The notes beneath the pieces are model-generated. The model was not told the DNA's origin. It saw nothing but the letters and a program-made list of their open reading frames with translations, and made no database searches. From NCBI GenBank assembly GCA_018261615.1, contig JAGTSE010000052.1, positions 1 through 64,000 on the forward strand: DNA of 64,000 nucleotides, written 5' to 3'. The stretch comes from Pseudomonadota bacterium (GTDB lineage Bacteria; Pseudomonadota; Gammaproteobacteria; Enterobacterales; Enterobacteriaceae). This document shows positions 35,080 through 44,393 of this stretch, piece by piece. Numbering within the stretch: position 1 is the stretch's first letter; each line of letters starts with the position of its first letter. The position numbers were made by a program, and so were the translations under genes.

Positions 35080-38000
35080 ATGAATGGAACAATTGATTTT
35101 TTCTCGCCATCAGGCGAGAAACTCGCTAGCACGGCAGGAATGACAGGAGTAGCTCCTGTCAAAAGTGGGGCGATCCGCATACCTGTTTCAGCAAAAGATA
35201 TTACGGGCGTACAAAAGGATAAGAATACCCTTAATATCTTAACAAAAGATAATCAAAAAATTGTCATCAAAGACTTTTTCGGCGATGCGAAAAAGAAGCT
35301 CGTTTTTGATGATGGTAAGGAGATTTTTGAAGCTGATTATCTCCCTAACGAACAATTCAACGGTCTGCAATTTAAACCATTACAGAGCATTGATGAGGTA
35401 TTTGAAGGGACTGAAACGGCCGCAAACGACAGTGACAATTATGTATGGGTCGTGCCTTTAATTGCGGCAGTTGCAATAGGCGGTCTCGGGATTGCCGCGG
35501 TAAATCATAAAGGTGGCAGCAGTAAGATCAAGGGCCGGGATACAGCCGAAGATAAATCCGATCATGCCAAAGACGACGCCAACAAGGCGATCGACGACAT
35601 GACATACCTGAGCGACGAGCAGAAAGAGGCTGCGCATAAGGCCGTTAATGACGCGACCGATGTTCCGGGCGTGGAAAAAGCCGTTGCAGACGCCGCCGAA
35701 AAAAATCTTGAGGGAGCGAAAGACGACGCCAGCAAGGCGATCGACGACATGGCATACCTGCTTGAGGGAGTGAAAGACGACGCCAGCAAGGCGATCGACG
35801 AGATGGAGCACCTGACGGACGAGCAAAAAGACGATGCTCACCAGGCCGTTAATGACGCGACCGACGTTCCGGGCGTGGAAAAAGCCGTTGCGGATGCCGC
35901 CGAAAAAAATCTTGAGGGAGCGAAAGACGACGCCAGCAAGGCGATCGACGACATGGCACACCTGACGGACGAGCAGAAAGAGGCTGCGCATAAGGCCGTT
36001 AATGACGCGACTGACGTTCCGGACGTGGAAAAAGCCGTTGCGGATGCCGCCAAAGATAACCTCGAGGGAGCGAAAGACGACGCCAGCAAGGCGATCGACG
36101 ACATGGCATACCTGAGCGACGAGCAGAAAGAGGCTGCGCATAAGGCCGTTAATGACGCGACTGACGTTCCGGGCGTGGAAAAAGCCGTTGCGGATGCCGC
36201 CAAAGATAACCTTGAGGGAGCGAAAGACGCTGCCAGCAAGGCGATCGACGAGATGGCATACCTGAGCGACGAGCAGAAAGAGGCTGCGCATAAGGCTGTT
36301 AATGACGCGACTGACGTTCCGGACGTGGAAAAAGCCGTTGCGGATGCCGCCAAAGATAACCTTGAGGGAGCGAAAGACGCTGCCAGCAAGGCGATCGACG
36401 ACATGGCATACCTGAGCGACGAGCAGAAAGAGGCTGCGCATAAGGCTGTTAATGACGCGACCGACGTTCCGGACGTGGAAAAAGCCGTTGCGGATGCCGC
36501 CAAAGATAACCTCGAGGGAGCGAAAGACGCTGCCAGCAAGGTGATCGACGACATGGCATACCTGAGCGACGAGCAGAAAGAGGCTGCGCATAAGGCCGTT
36601 AATGACGCGACTGACGTTCCGGGTGTGGAAAAAGCCGTTGCGGATGCCGCCAAAGATAACCTCGAGGGAGCCAAAGACCACGCCAGCAAGGCGATCAACG
36701 AGATGGAGCACCTGACGGACGAGCAGAAAGACACTGCGCATAAGGCCGTTAATGACGCGACTGACGTTCCGGGCGTGGAAAAAGCGCTGGACGATGCGGC
36801 CAACCTCAATGATGAAAAAGATTCTTCATTCTTTGATGATATTCTGGGTGGCATATGGAAGGTGATTATTGCAATTCCTAAAGGACTGTTAGAGGCACTT
36901 AAGTCGGTTATTTTGAAGTCAGGTGATTACCACTTCTTGCTCGAATCAGGTCCTGCTGCTCTGACCGGCGTTGCATTGATCGTTTGGGAGGCGGTGGTTG
37001 AAATTATTCACGCGCCATTAAGCTTCCTATCTAACATGGCTCAGTGGATTATTGGTTTTACGACAGGTATTTTGGGAGGCATTTGGGGACCGTTAGGTAC
37101 CATTCCACATATCCTGAATGGCATATTGATTCTCGTGGATGGTGTGGTTAACGGTATTAAAATTATCGTAGAAAGCATCGGTGTTGGCGTTATTACCATC
37201 CCTGCGATCATTACCGGGGCAATTGCCTGGGTGATTACCCTTGTTAAAGGGATCGGTGCTGTGTTAAGCGGCGACTCCACCGCGATGGAAGATTTCATCG
37301 CTGACCTTTCACAATCACTTTTGCAAAACCCACTTATTCCATTAATCCTGGGTGATTTGTTCGTCGGTATTATGGTTATCCCTAAACTGGCCGTTGAGGC
37401 GATAGGCGTCATTGCAGAGTGGATCCTGGGGATTATTACAGGCGTTCTACAATTCATTCCGGGATTAATACCTGTTGCCAGTGTCATCTCTGATTTCACT
37501 CTTGCGATTGATGGTGTCATTATTGCCATTCATTATGGCTTGAGTAGCGTTGTAAATCTGATCACAAAACTGGGCATGGCGTTGATTATGGGACTCCCTA
37601 TTGCTATCAGCTCGGGGGCATCTGCAGTAGCCATTATTGAAGCCTTTATAAAAGGCGTCCTGGGACTTAACTCAGATGAGGACACGTCTGATAATCCAGT
37701 CAATAACATTATTGACTGGATTATCGACTTTATTAGCTCTCCGATCAGCAGTATCGGAGATATTATTTCCTCAATCTTCAGTAACATTGGAAAATTCATA
37801 GAGGATCCGTTCGGCGTTATCGGCGAAATATTCCAGAATGTTATTGATATGATTCTTAGCCCGTTTAAGGGTATTATTGATGCGGTTGGCTCGGTTATTG
37901 ATTTTATTACCAGTCCGTTTGAGGCGGTGGGTAATATTATTAGCGGTATAATGGGAATCATCGGGAACATCATCAGCAATCCGTTCGGTGCTATCGGTGA

Positions 38001-38871
38001 TATGTTCCACAATGTTATTGATCTGATTCTCAGCCCGTTCAAGGGCATTATTGATGTAATCAGCTCTGTCTTCAACTTCATAACAAATCCGATTGATACA
38101 ATAATTAGTTTGATCGGCAATCCATTCGCTCTGGCGCTCAAATTTATCACTGACCCGGTCGGAACGATTACCGAGTTGTTCAATAAGGTTATTGATACCA
38201 TCCTGAGTCCGTTTAAAGGAATCATTGATTTTATCGGTAATGTAATTTATGGCATTACTCACCCGCTGGAAACAATCTTTAACATCATTAAAGATACTAT
38301 AGCGAAAATCTTCGGCGGCCCATCCGACGAATCTACCGATGCTGCTACCGAGTCGTTCAATACTATTACTGATACCGTTGAATCAGCAGCTGAACTCGCA
38401 ACACCTGCGGCTGAAGCAATTGATAATCTGCTCGTTCGCGCAGAGGGTGCTGTTGATAATTTCCTGGAGGATCCGGTTGAGTTTGTCTTTGGGGAAAGCA
38501 ACGAGAACGGCTCTTCTGTCAAAGATTTGACCGAAATTACGAGTACGCTCGATGAGTTAGCGGGTTATGCAGATGCCAATGTTGTTTCGCTCACCGAGAT
38601 GGCTGAGGTGCAGACTTCACAGGAAGCAATTACGACAGCGGTAAGCGAAGAGCTTACTGATGTGCAGCTCGCTTCTATCATGGAGGAAAGCAACGCCAGC
38701 GAGATTGATTTGGATTCACTCATTGGTACAGAAAACGGGCTTATCGCAGCAGAAAATAATGCCCAGGATGAGCAACACAGCGTCGAGGATACCGAAGGAT
38801 ATAGCGTATTTGAACAAATTATCAGTCAGCTACAGCTTAATGAAGATAGCTATCAGTTCTCTGCTGCTTAA
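35080..38871 (+). CDS. giant type I-secreted BapA/Lap-like protein with tape-measure-like region
   Basis: 1263 residues, no Sec signal. (1) 1-110: BapA-type prefix domain with the hallmark strand QKIVIKDFF (59-67). (2) 121-141: hydrophobic segment VWVVPLIAAVAIGGLGIAAV, preceded by ETAAND. (3) 165-582: eight 50-residue helical repeats plus an 18-residue partial one, GA/FIVAR-like in pattern. (4) About 590-1080: very hydrophobic amphipathic helices rich in Ile, Gly, Pro, with SPFKGIID at 927, 985 and 1043. (5) 1081-1263: acidic, Ser/Thr/Ala-rich tail ending YQFSAA, the likely type I secretion signal. No RTX (GGxGxDxxx) repeats and no Ig-like domains are seen, unusual for this cargo class. It stands directly before its own T1SS genes. 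It may be a surface adhesin, a membrane-active toxin or a scaffold; function is unknown. Confidence 0.85.
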   Translation: MNGTIDFFSPSGEKLASTAGMTGVAPVKSGAIRIPVSAKDITGVQKDKNTLNILTKDNQKIVIKDFFGDAKKKLVFDDGKEIFEADYLPNEQFNGLQFKPLQSIDEVFEGTETAANDSDNYVWVVPLIAAVAIGGLGIAAVNHKGGSSKIKGRDTAEDKSDHAKDDANKAIDDMTYLSDEQKEAAHKAVNDATDVPGVEKAVADAAEKNLEGAKDDASKAIDDMAYLLEGVKDDASKAIDEMEHLTDEQKDDAHQAVNDATDVPGVEKAVADAAEKNLEGAKDDASKAIDDMAHLTDEQKEAAHKAVNDATDVPDVEKAVADAAKDNLEGAKDDASKAIDDMAYLSDEQKEAAHKAVNDATDVPGVEKAVADAAKDNLEGAKDAASKAIDEMAYLSDEQKEAAHKAVNDATDVPDVEKAVADAAKDNLEGAKDAASKAIDDMAYLSDEQKEAAHKAVNDATDVPDVEKAVADAAKDNLEGAKDAASKVIDDMAYLSDEQKEAAHKAVNDATDVPGVEKAVADAAKDNLEGAKDHASKAINEMEHLTDEQKDTAHKAVNDATDVPGVEKALDDAANLNDEKDSSFFDDILGGIWKVIIAIPKGLLEALKSVILKSGDYHFLLESGPAALTGVALIVWEAVVEIIHAPLSFLSNMAQWIIGFTTGILGGIWGPLGTIPHILNGILILVDGVVNGIKIIVESIGVGVITIPAIITGAIAWVITLVKGIGAVLSGDSTAMEDFIADLSQSLLQNPLIPLILGDLFVGIMVIPKLAVEAIGVIAEWILGIITGVLQFIPGLIPVASVISDFTLAIDGVIIAIHYGLSSVVNLITKLGMALIMGLPIAISSGASAVAIIEAFIKGVLGLNSDEDTSDNPVNNIIDWIIDFISSPISSIGDIISSIFSNIGKFIEDPFGVIGEIFQNVIDMILSPFKGIIDAVGSVIDFITSPFEAVGNIISGIMGIIGNIISNPFGAIGDMFHNVIDLILSPFKGIIDVISSVFNFITNPIDTIISLIGNPFALALKFITDPVGTITELFNKVIDTILSPFKGIIDFIGNVIYGITHPLETIFNIIKDTIAKIFGGPSDESTDAATESFNTITDTVESAAELATPAAEAIDNLLVRAEGAVDNFLEDPVEFVFGESNENGSSVKDLTEITSTLDELAGYADANVVSLTEMAEVQTSQEAITTAVSEELTDVQLASIMEESNASEIDLDSLIGTENGLIAAENNAQDEQHSVEDTEGYSVFEQIISQLQLNEDSYQFSAA
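35572..36825 (+). repeat. 150-bp tandem repeats inside the cargo gene
   Basis: Eight full 150-bp units begin at 35572, 35776, 35926, 36076, 36226, 36376, 36526 and 36676; a 54-bp partial unit at 35722-35775 interrupts the phase but keeps the frame. Consensus begins DDASKAIDDMAYLSDEQKEA and continues AHKAVNDATDVPGVEK, AVADAAKDNLEGAK. Variation is confined to a few codons (D/A at position 2, G/D after VP), so the array is young or homogenised and copy number should vary between strains. Confidence 0.95.
37798..38310 (+). repeat. 174-bp diverged repeats encoding the SPFKGIID helices
   Basis: Three diverged units with SPFKGIID codons at 37858, 38032 and 38206, exactly 174 bp (58 residues) apart. 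Each reads (D/N)P(F/V)G.I.E(I/M)F.NVID.ILSPFKGIID followed by a second amphipathic helix and a Gly/Pro turn. DNA identity is much lower than in the 150-bp array, so this is an older duplication kept at protein level. Confidence 0.85.
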
Positions 38872-38889
38872 TAGTAAGTAATCCCCTTT

Positions 38890-38919
38890 CCCAACAGCTT
38901 TATATATTGAGCTGTTGGG
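38890..38919 (+). repeat. hairpin between cargo and export genes
   Basis: CCCAACAGCT-TTATATATTG-AGCTGTTGGG, a perfect 10-bp stem with no T-tract after it. Likely a partial terminator or processing hairpin giving more cargo than exporter mRNA. Confidence 0.65.
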
Positions 38920-39051
38920 ATTGGCCAGCCACATGTCTTATAAAAAAGTGGCTACTTATCAGCGCCATGAAGTATATCTTCATCACGAGTGCCAGAAACA
39001 CATCATCATGGAATGATAACGCGTTGTATTTATAATTCAGGGAGATATTCA

Positions 39052-40554
39052 GTGGGACTTACTCATAAAACACTACTCTATTTATCCGTTACCATGGGAA
39101 GTCTGTTAACGATCGCGGATGCTTCCTGTGAGCTTATAACTTATCCCGTTTCATTTGTTAATGAGGATAAATCATCTGCATCATCAGCTATTTCCGGGCC
39201 GAAAAAAGAACGGTCCAATAATACCCCTATTGTATACGTCAAGGCTGTGGAAGAGATCTCGTTACCAAAGAAACAAGCTCCTGTGGTGTCAACAGCGACG
39301 ACTAAAAAAAGTGTCATTATTTCAAAAGAGAAGTATAGCCTGCGCAGTGCAATATGGATGGTAGTCAGCTGGCACCCAGGAATTAAACGTGCAAAAGCTG
39401 AAACTGAAAGACTTAAGTCTATAGTAGATGAGGTCAGATCTTCATATTATCCCAATGTAGAAATGGGTCTTAATTCTGGAATAGAAAAAGATAGTTATAC
39501 TGATGACAATAATAGAACTAATCAGTTAAATGTCTCAATTGAACAGATGATTTATGATTTCGGCAGCACTGGTGACCGGGTTGAACTCTCTGAGCTTAAC
39601 GTCATCAGTGCTAATTATGAAGTTGAAAAAGAGGTTAACGACATCCTCTATCAAACCATTAGCGCCTATTTGCAGATAGTTCGCTATCATCAGCTCATTG
39701 CCGCCGCCAAGGATCGCATTGACGGTTTTACTAAGATCAGAGATATAACAAAAAAACGCGTAGCCTTGGGTGCCAGTGCTGAATCTGACTACTCTCAGGC
39801 CAGTCTCAGAGTGGCCGAATCACTCTCTAACTATAATGATTATATTTCTCAGTATAAAAAATGGTCAGCAACGCTGGATTATCTGCTAAATAAAGAAATC
39901 TCTTCCAAGATTATCATGGAATTCCCGGCTGAAGTTGAAGAACTCTATAATAATTTATTGCGTGATAATCCAACTAATACTGAATCACCAGCAGTCAGGA
40001 TTGCCAGGGCAAAAATAGATATCTCGAAAAAACAAATCGATGTGCAAAGAAATGGGCATTATCCGAAGATAACGTTGACACCTTACTATGAACATGATTT
40101 GACAGCCAAATCAACCGGTAACAGCGTTGCTAAAAATCGCAATCGCTATGGCGCATTTATAAATGTAAAAGTCCCGCTTTATCAGGGGGGGGCAGTGTCA
40201 TCTAAGGTACAGCAAGCACAAGAAGCGCTAAATACTGCGCAATTTAACTTAGATACTGAACAGAATAATGCCAAACAGAAAATAATGGAATTTTTCAGCC
40301 AAATGATAAACACAAAAATTAGCCTGGAAAACAAACTAGAGAGAGAACAAAGTGCTATACGAACCCGGAACCTTTATATGTCTCAGTATCTGGAGTTAGG
40401 TACTCGCTCATTCTCCGATTTGACTAGCGCTGAATCGGAGATCCACCAGACCAAAGCAGACATTATTAACAGTAATTATGCGGTATCGAACCTTGCCCTT
40501 GAAAGTCTCTACTATGCCGGCAAGCTAATGAATTTATTGGAAAATAAAGGATGA
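39052..40554 (+). CDS. TolC-family outer-membrane factor of the island T1SS
   Basis: About 500 residues. The start is taken as GTG 39052 (GLTHKTLLYLSVTMG), seven bases after AGGGAG, giving a proper signal peptide ending at ADAS; an upstream in-frame reading to 38989 lacks one. TolC hallmarks: two homologous halves with PGIKRAKAETERLKSIVDEVRS and SPAVRIARAKIDISKKQIDVQR, YYPNVEMGL / HYPKITLTP strand pairs and VPLYQGGAVSSKVQQAQ. A long low-complexity segment of about 70 residues sits between the signal and the first repeat. It forms the outer-membrane exit duct for the cargo; LapE/AggA-like. Confidence 0.92.
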   Translation: MGLTHKTLLYLSVTMGSLLTIADASCELITYPVSFVNEDKSSASSAISGPKKERSNNTPIVYVKAVEEISLPKKQAPVVSTATTKKSVIISKEKYSLRSAIWMVVSWHPGIKRAKAETERLKSIVDEVRSSYYPNVEMGLNSGIEKDSYTDDNNRTNQLNVSIEQMIYDFGSTGDRVELSELNVISANYEVEKEVNDILYQTISAYLQIVRYHQLIAAAKDRIDGFTKIRDITKKRVALGASAESDYSQASLRVAESLSNYNDYISQYKKWSATLDYLLNKEISSKIIMEFPAEVEELYNNLLRDNPTNTESPAVRIARAKIDISKKQIDVQRNGHYPKITLTPYYEHDLTAKSTGNSVAKNRNRYGAFINVKVPLYQGGAVSSKVQQAQEALNTAQFNLDTEQNNAKQKIMEFFSQMINTKISLENKLEREQSAIRTRNLYMSQYLELGTRSFSDLTSAESEIHQTKADIINSNYAVSNLALESLYYAGKLMNLLENKG

Positions 40555-40558
40555 TATA

Positions 40559-42703
40559 GTGCAAGATATGGATTTCTTTTCCTACATGGAAAGTGATAGT
40601 GACGCCAAAGAGTACTATCTGGAACAATGGAAAAGTGCGTTGGTTAATATCGCTCACCATTATCGACTTAATGTTTCAGAACAGAATATTCTGATAACAT
40701 CTTTATGGCATGACAATGAGTCAACCCGCAAAGTCATAGAAATCATGAGTCGTCGAGCCGGGCTTTCTTTTAAAGAAGACTTTGTTGATGGCTATCGGTT
40801 TAATTCCTGGCTATTTCCTCAGGTGCTGGAAATGAAAGATGGGCGTCTGGCCATTATTAAAAGCATTGATGAGGATAAAATTTTTGTTATCTCGTTTATT
40901 GAAGATGGTGATCTGATCTCGTTAGTACCAGAAGAGCAGGTTCGTGCTGAAGGGCGCCGAATTATCACTTTGCGGCCGGCAAAAAATGTCTCCGATTCCC
41001 GAATTGACGACTATATCAAGCCGGCTGAGAAGTACTGGGTCTGGAAGATTATTTTTGCTGACATGAAGCCATATTACTTGGTCATACTTGGCTCCCTGTT
41101 TGTCAATATTCTCGGCCTGGCAGGTATCACTTACTCGATGCAGACCTACGATCGTATCATTCCTGCACAGTCACATCCCACCATGTGGGTGCTTTTTATT
41201 GGCGTGGTTGTGGCGCTGATTTTTGATTTCACCTTACGTTTAATCCGCCATAGCGTAACCGATATTCTGGGAAAACGTGCCGATCTGATTATTTCAGACA
41301 GGGTATTTGGCCGGGCCTTGAGGATTAAAAATGCCTACCGTCCAAAATCTACCGGCTCGTTTATTTCTCAACTAAAGGAACTGGAACAGGTTCGTGAAAT
41401 GATGACCTCGTCGACCGTCGTCGCAATTACGGATTTGCCGTTCTTCTTTATGTTCCTGGTGATTATCTATTTTTTGGGCGGAATTGTCTTCCTCGTGCCT
41501 TTGGCCGGAGCAATTCTTATGGTGCTTCCTGGTTTATTGAGTCAAAAGAAGCTTTTTCGCCTGGCCAACACGGCCACGAGAGAATCCAGCCTGCGTAATG
41601 CCATGCTGGTCGAAACGGTTCAGGGGCTGGATGACATCAAATTTTTACAGGCTGAGCATCGTTTTCAACAGCAATGGCTGCATTACATTAAGACGACATC
41701 AGAAAATAGTCTGGAACTAAAGCACCTGACGCATACGTTAACCACCTGGTCTTATTTAGTTCAAAGTTCGGTGTTCGTTTGCTTGATCCTGGTGGGAACC
41801 CCGTTTGTTATGTCCGGCGATCTTTCTACCGGAGCATTAGTCGCCTCATCCATTCTTAGCTCAAGAATGATGGCACCCATTGCACAAATTGCCAACATCA
41901 TTACTCGCTGGCAACAAACCAAAGTGGCGATGACAGGCCTCGACTCGATTATGCAATTACCCATTGACCAGCCGGAGCATCAGAGATTGATCCATAAGAA
42001 ATTTATCGAAGGTAAATATTCGATAAAAAACGCTTCCTTTATGCATCATGCCGATGGCCAGAAAATAGCCGTGAGCGTTGATTCACTGGAGATCAATGCG
42101 GGTGAGCGTATTGCAATTCTTGGGCGCAACGGTTCGGGGAAATCATCACTGTTAAACGCGCTTTCAGGAATGATGCACCAGAGGTCCGGAGAGGTGATCC
42201 TGGATGGTATTAATATTAATGATATCGACCCCGCCGATCTGCGTCGCGATGTTGGATATCTGAGCCAAAACTCCCGGCTTTTTTTTGGTTCCCTTAGAGA
42301 GAACATTACGCTGGGCTCCCCGTTGGCGCGGGATGAGGATATAGTTGAAGCAATCAAGATCACCGGAGCTATTAATTTCATTAACCAACTTCCGTCTGGC
42401 TTAGATTATATTATCCAGGAAGGTGGTCATGGTCTTTCAGGTGGGCAGCAGCAAACAATTTTGCTGGCAAGACTGGTGTTGCGTAATCCTAATATTGTTA
42501 TTATGGATGAACCAACTTCCTCTCTTGATGATGTTACTGAAGATGAGTTCGTCAAAAAAATGGGTATCTGGATTTCAGGTAAAACAGTTATTATTGCCAC
42601 CCATCGTAAAAAAATATTGGATCTCGTTAACCGGACTATCGTTGTGTCTGGCGGAAGAATTGTGTTAGATAAAAGCAAGAATGAGATTATTGATGAAATG
42701 TAA
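40559..42703 (+). CDS. type I secretion ABC exporter (LapB-like)
   Basis: 714 residues, inner membrane. About 1-150: a C39-peptidase-like domain without catalytic cysteine/histidine (substrate docking only). About 165-450: six membrane helices beginning IIFADMKPYYLVILGSLFVN. About 490-714: ATPase with Walker A GRNGSGKSS at 522-530, signature LSGGQQQTI, Walker B IVIMDEPTSSLD and H-loop IIATHRKK. Start GTG 40559, eight bases after AAGG and 4 bp after the OMF stop, so coupled; ATG 40568 is a poorer alternative. It drives export of the 35080 product. Confidence 0.93.
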   Translation: MQDMDFFSYMESDSDAKEYYLEQWKSALVNIAHHYRLNVSEQNILITSLWHDNESTRKVIEIMSRRAGLSFKEDFVDGYRFNSWLFPQVLEMKDGRLAIIKSIDEDKIFVISFIEDGDLISLVPEEQVRAEGRRIITLRPAKNVSDSRIDDYIKPAEKYWVWKIIFADMKPYYLVILGSLFVNILGLAGITYSMQTYDRIIPAQSHPTMWVLFIGVVVALIFDFTLRLIRHSVTDILGKRADLIISDRVFGRALRIKNAYRPKSTGSFISQLKELEQVREMMTSSTVVAITDLPFFFMFLVIIYFLGGIVFLVPLAGAILMVLPGLLSQKKLFRLANTATRESSLRNAMLVETVQGLDDIKFLQAEHRFQQQWLHYIKTTSENSLELKHLTHTLTTWSYLVQSSVFVCLILVGTPFVMSGDLSTGALVASSILSSRMMAPIAQIANIITRWQQTKVAMTGLDSIMQLPIDQPEHQRLIHKKFIEGKYSIKNASFMHHADGQKIAVSVDSLEINAGERIAILGRNGSGKSSLLNALSGMMHQRSGEVILDGININDIDPADLRRDVGYLSQNSRLFFGSLRENITLGSPLARDEDIVEAIKITGAINFINQLPSGLDYIIQEGGHGLSGGQQQTILLARLVLRNPNIVIMDEPTSSLDDVTEDEFVKKMGIWISGKTVIIATHRKKILDLVNRTIVVSGGRIVLDKSKNEIIDEM

Positions 42704-42766
42704 CTATACACTTTCAATAACGACAAAATTATATTTTGTTCCAGCTATTTCAGGTGATGGTCTTCA

Positions 42767-44047
42767 ATGAAAAATATTTCTGGGAAATTAAAAAAGAAGT
42801 TTCTGCTTGCAAAAGACTTTTGTAAGCATGTGTTTTTTACAAAAGACAAGAATGCCACCCGGCGGGCACGAGAGACGGATGAGTTTACGCTTGCCAATAC
42901 CCATGGTGGCGTAAAAACCAGCAGGGCAATTTATATCCTGCTCAGCGTTATCTTTTTCCTCAGTATATTTTTGCTGTGGGCCTCCATGTTCAGTATTGAT
43001 GAGGTCTCTAAAGGCGATGGTCGGGTGATCCCCAGTTCGAAAGAGAAAATCATTCAATCTCTTGATGGCGGGATCCTCGATAAAATAAATGTTACAGAGG
43101 GGCAAATCGTTCAGGCAGGAGATATTATTGCCAACCTTGATACGATAAGAACTCAGGCTGCAGTGATGGAATCTGAATCCAAATATCGGGTGTTATTGGC
43201 CAGCAAGGTTAGGCTCCTGGCGGAGATAAGCGATCTCCCTTTAGTGTTTCCAGACGAGCTGAATGATTTTCCGGAAATCACCGGCAGAGAAAGGATACTT
43301 TATACTTCGCGGAAAAATAATTATATCTCGTCAATTAAAGACATCCAGGCATCTAAGGTGTTATTGAACAATGAGCTCGCGATCAATACACGACTTATGG
43401 CGAAGGGCGCGTCAAGTAAAGTCGATGTTATCAGGCTCAGGAAGCAGCTGGTTGATCTGAACATGAAAGAGTCAGAGCTGAATTACAACTACCAGGTAAG
43501 ATCAGGTGAGGATCTATCCAGAATTTCCGGGGAAGTTGATTCGCTGTATCAAAAGATCATTGGCCAGCGCGATTTGCTGAAAAAATCAACCATTACTTCG
43601 CCGGTCAGAGGGATTGTAAAAAATATAGAAGTTAACACTATTGGTGGGGTTATTCCTCCTAATGGAACCATCATGAATATCGTTCCTCTTGACGATCGAC
43701 TGCTTATTGAAGCAAAGATCTTGCCGCGTGATATCGCTTTTATTCATCCAGGGCAGCGTGCAATTGTTAAAATTACCGCATATGACTACTCAATTTATGG
43801 CGGTCTAGACGGTGAAGTGGTAACGATTTCCCCTGATACCATTTCCGACCCTCAAAAACCTGAAGTCGTCTTTTATCGTGTCTATATCAGAACGACAAAA
43901 GATCATTTACAGACCATGGATAACAAACAGCACTTTATCTCTCCAGGGATGGTGGCCAGTGTTGATATCAAGACTGGCAATAAGACTATCCTCCAGTACC
44001 TGATTAAACCATTTAACAAGGTTGGTGAAGCATTAAGGGAAAGATAA
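42767..44047 (+). CDS. HlyD/LapC-family T1SS membrane-fusion adaptor
   Basis: 426 residues: a cytoplasmic N-terminus, one membrane helix (about 53-73), then periplasmic VSKGDGRVIPSSKEKIIQSLDGGILDKINVTEGQIVQAGDII (lipoyl half; key motif QSLDGGIL). A coiled coil follows (about 120-270), then the second lipoyl half STITSPVRGIVKNIEVN and the beta-barrel ending with GMVASVDIKTGNKTILQYLI. It links the ABC exporter with the TolC-like duct. 63 bp after the ABC gene. Confidence 0.94.
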   Translation: MKNISGKLKKKFLLAKDFCKHVFFTKDKNATRRARETDEFTLANTHGGVKTSRAIYILLSVIFFLSIFLLWASMFSIDEVSKGDGRVIPSSKEKIIQSLDGGILDKINVTEGQIVQAGDIIANLDTIRTQAAVMESESKYRVLLASKVRLLAEISDLPLVFPDELNDFPEITGRERILYTSRKNNYISSIKDIQASKVLLNNELAINTRLMAKGASSKVDVIRLRKQLVDLNMKESELNYNYQVRSGEDLSRISGEVDSLYQKIIGQRDLLKKSTITSPVRGIVKNIEVNTIGGVIPPNGTIMNIVPLDDRLLIEAKILPRDIAFIHPGQRAIVKITAYDYSIYGGLDGEVVTISPDTISDPQKPEVVFYRVYIRTTKDHLQTMDNKQHFISPGMVASVDIKTGNKTILQYLIKPFNKVGEALRER

Positions 44048-44090
44048 CGGAAGATCCCCTTCGGGCTGAGGGATCCCCAGAAAATCCATA

Positions 44091-44390
44091 TCAGCTAACC
44101 AGCGCCATACGTCGGTAGATGCTGGTTAGCTGACATAATATCTTTTCAGGATCTACCTGCTTGAGGATTTTCTGGCAATGTCGTAAGACATTTTCTGCCA
44201 GTGTTAGAAAGGATAATACTCTTCGCTTCCTGATACTGTTTGCCTGGTAATTTAGATGAAGATCTTTATTTTCAAAATGATAGTCCAACAACCAAAGCAT
44301 GATACTGGCAAGAGTAACCCAAACTAAGACTGTAATTAAAATTGTGTAATTGCCTGTTGATATGTTCACTCCAATAACGGAGACAGGCAA
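44091..44390 (-). mobile_element. C-terminal fragment of an IS4-like transposase
   Basis: Minus-strand reading LASIMLWLLDYHFENKD, LHLNYQANSIRKRRVLSFLT, LAENVLRHC resembles the C-terminal end of IS4-family transposases (YQAN.(I/V)R.RRVLS block). Residues before LASIM read smoothly but are less certain. No catalytic part remains, so it is a dead fragment. Confidence 0.5.
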
Positions 44391-44393
44391 ACG

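Noticed and set aside
35572..36825. Regular repeats suggesting a CRISPR-like array
   Set aside because: The 150-bp units are head to tail with no spacers and lie fully in frame within a protein gene.
35458..36854. Long minus-strand open frames (up to 427 codons) opposite the repeat array
   Set aside because: They exist only because the 150-bp repeat is a multiple of three and lacks stops on the other strand; no ribosome site, and the plus-strand protein has clear domains before and after the array.
34447..38871. Prophage remnant with tape measure and tail chaperone
   Set aside because: No other tail, head or lysis genes are present, and the large protein has a Lap-type secretion prefix and its own T1SS; the phage resemblance is noted only as domain-level similarity.
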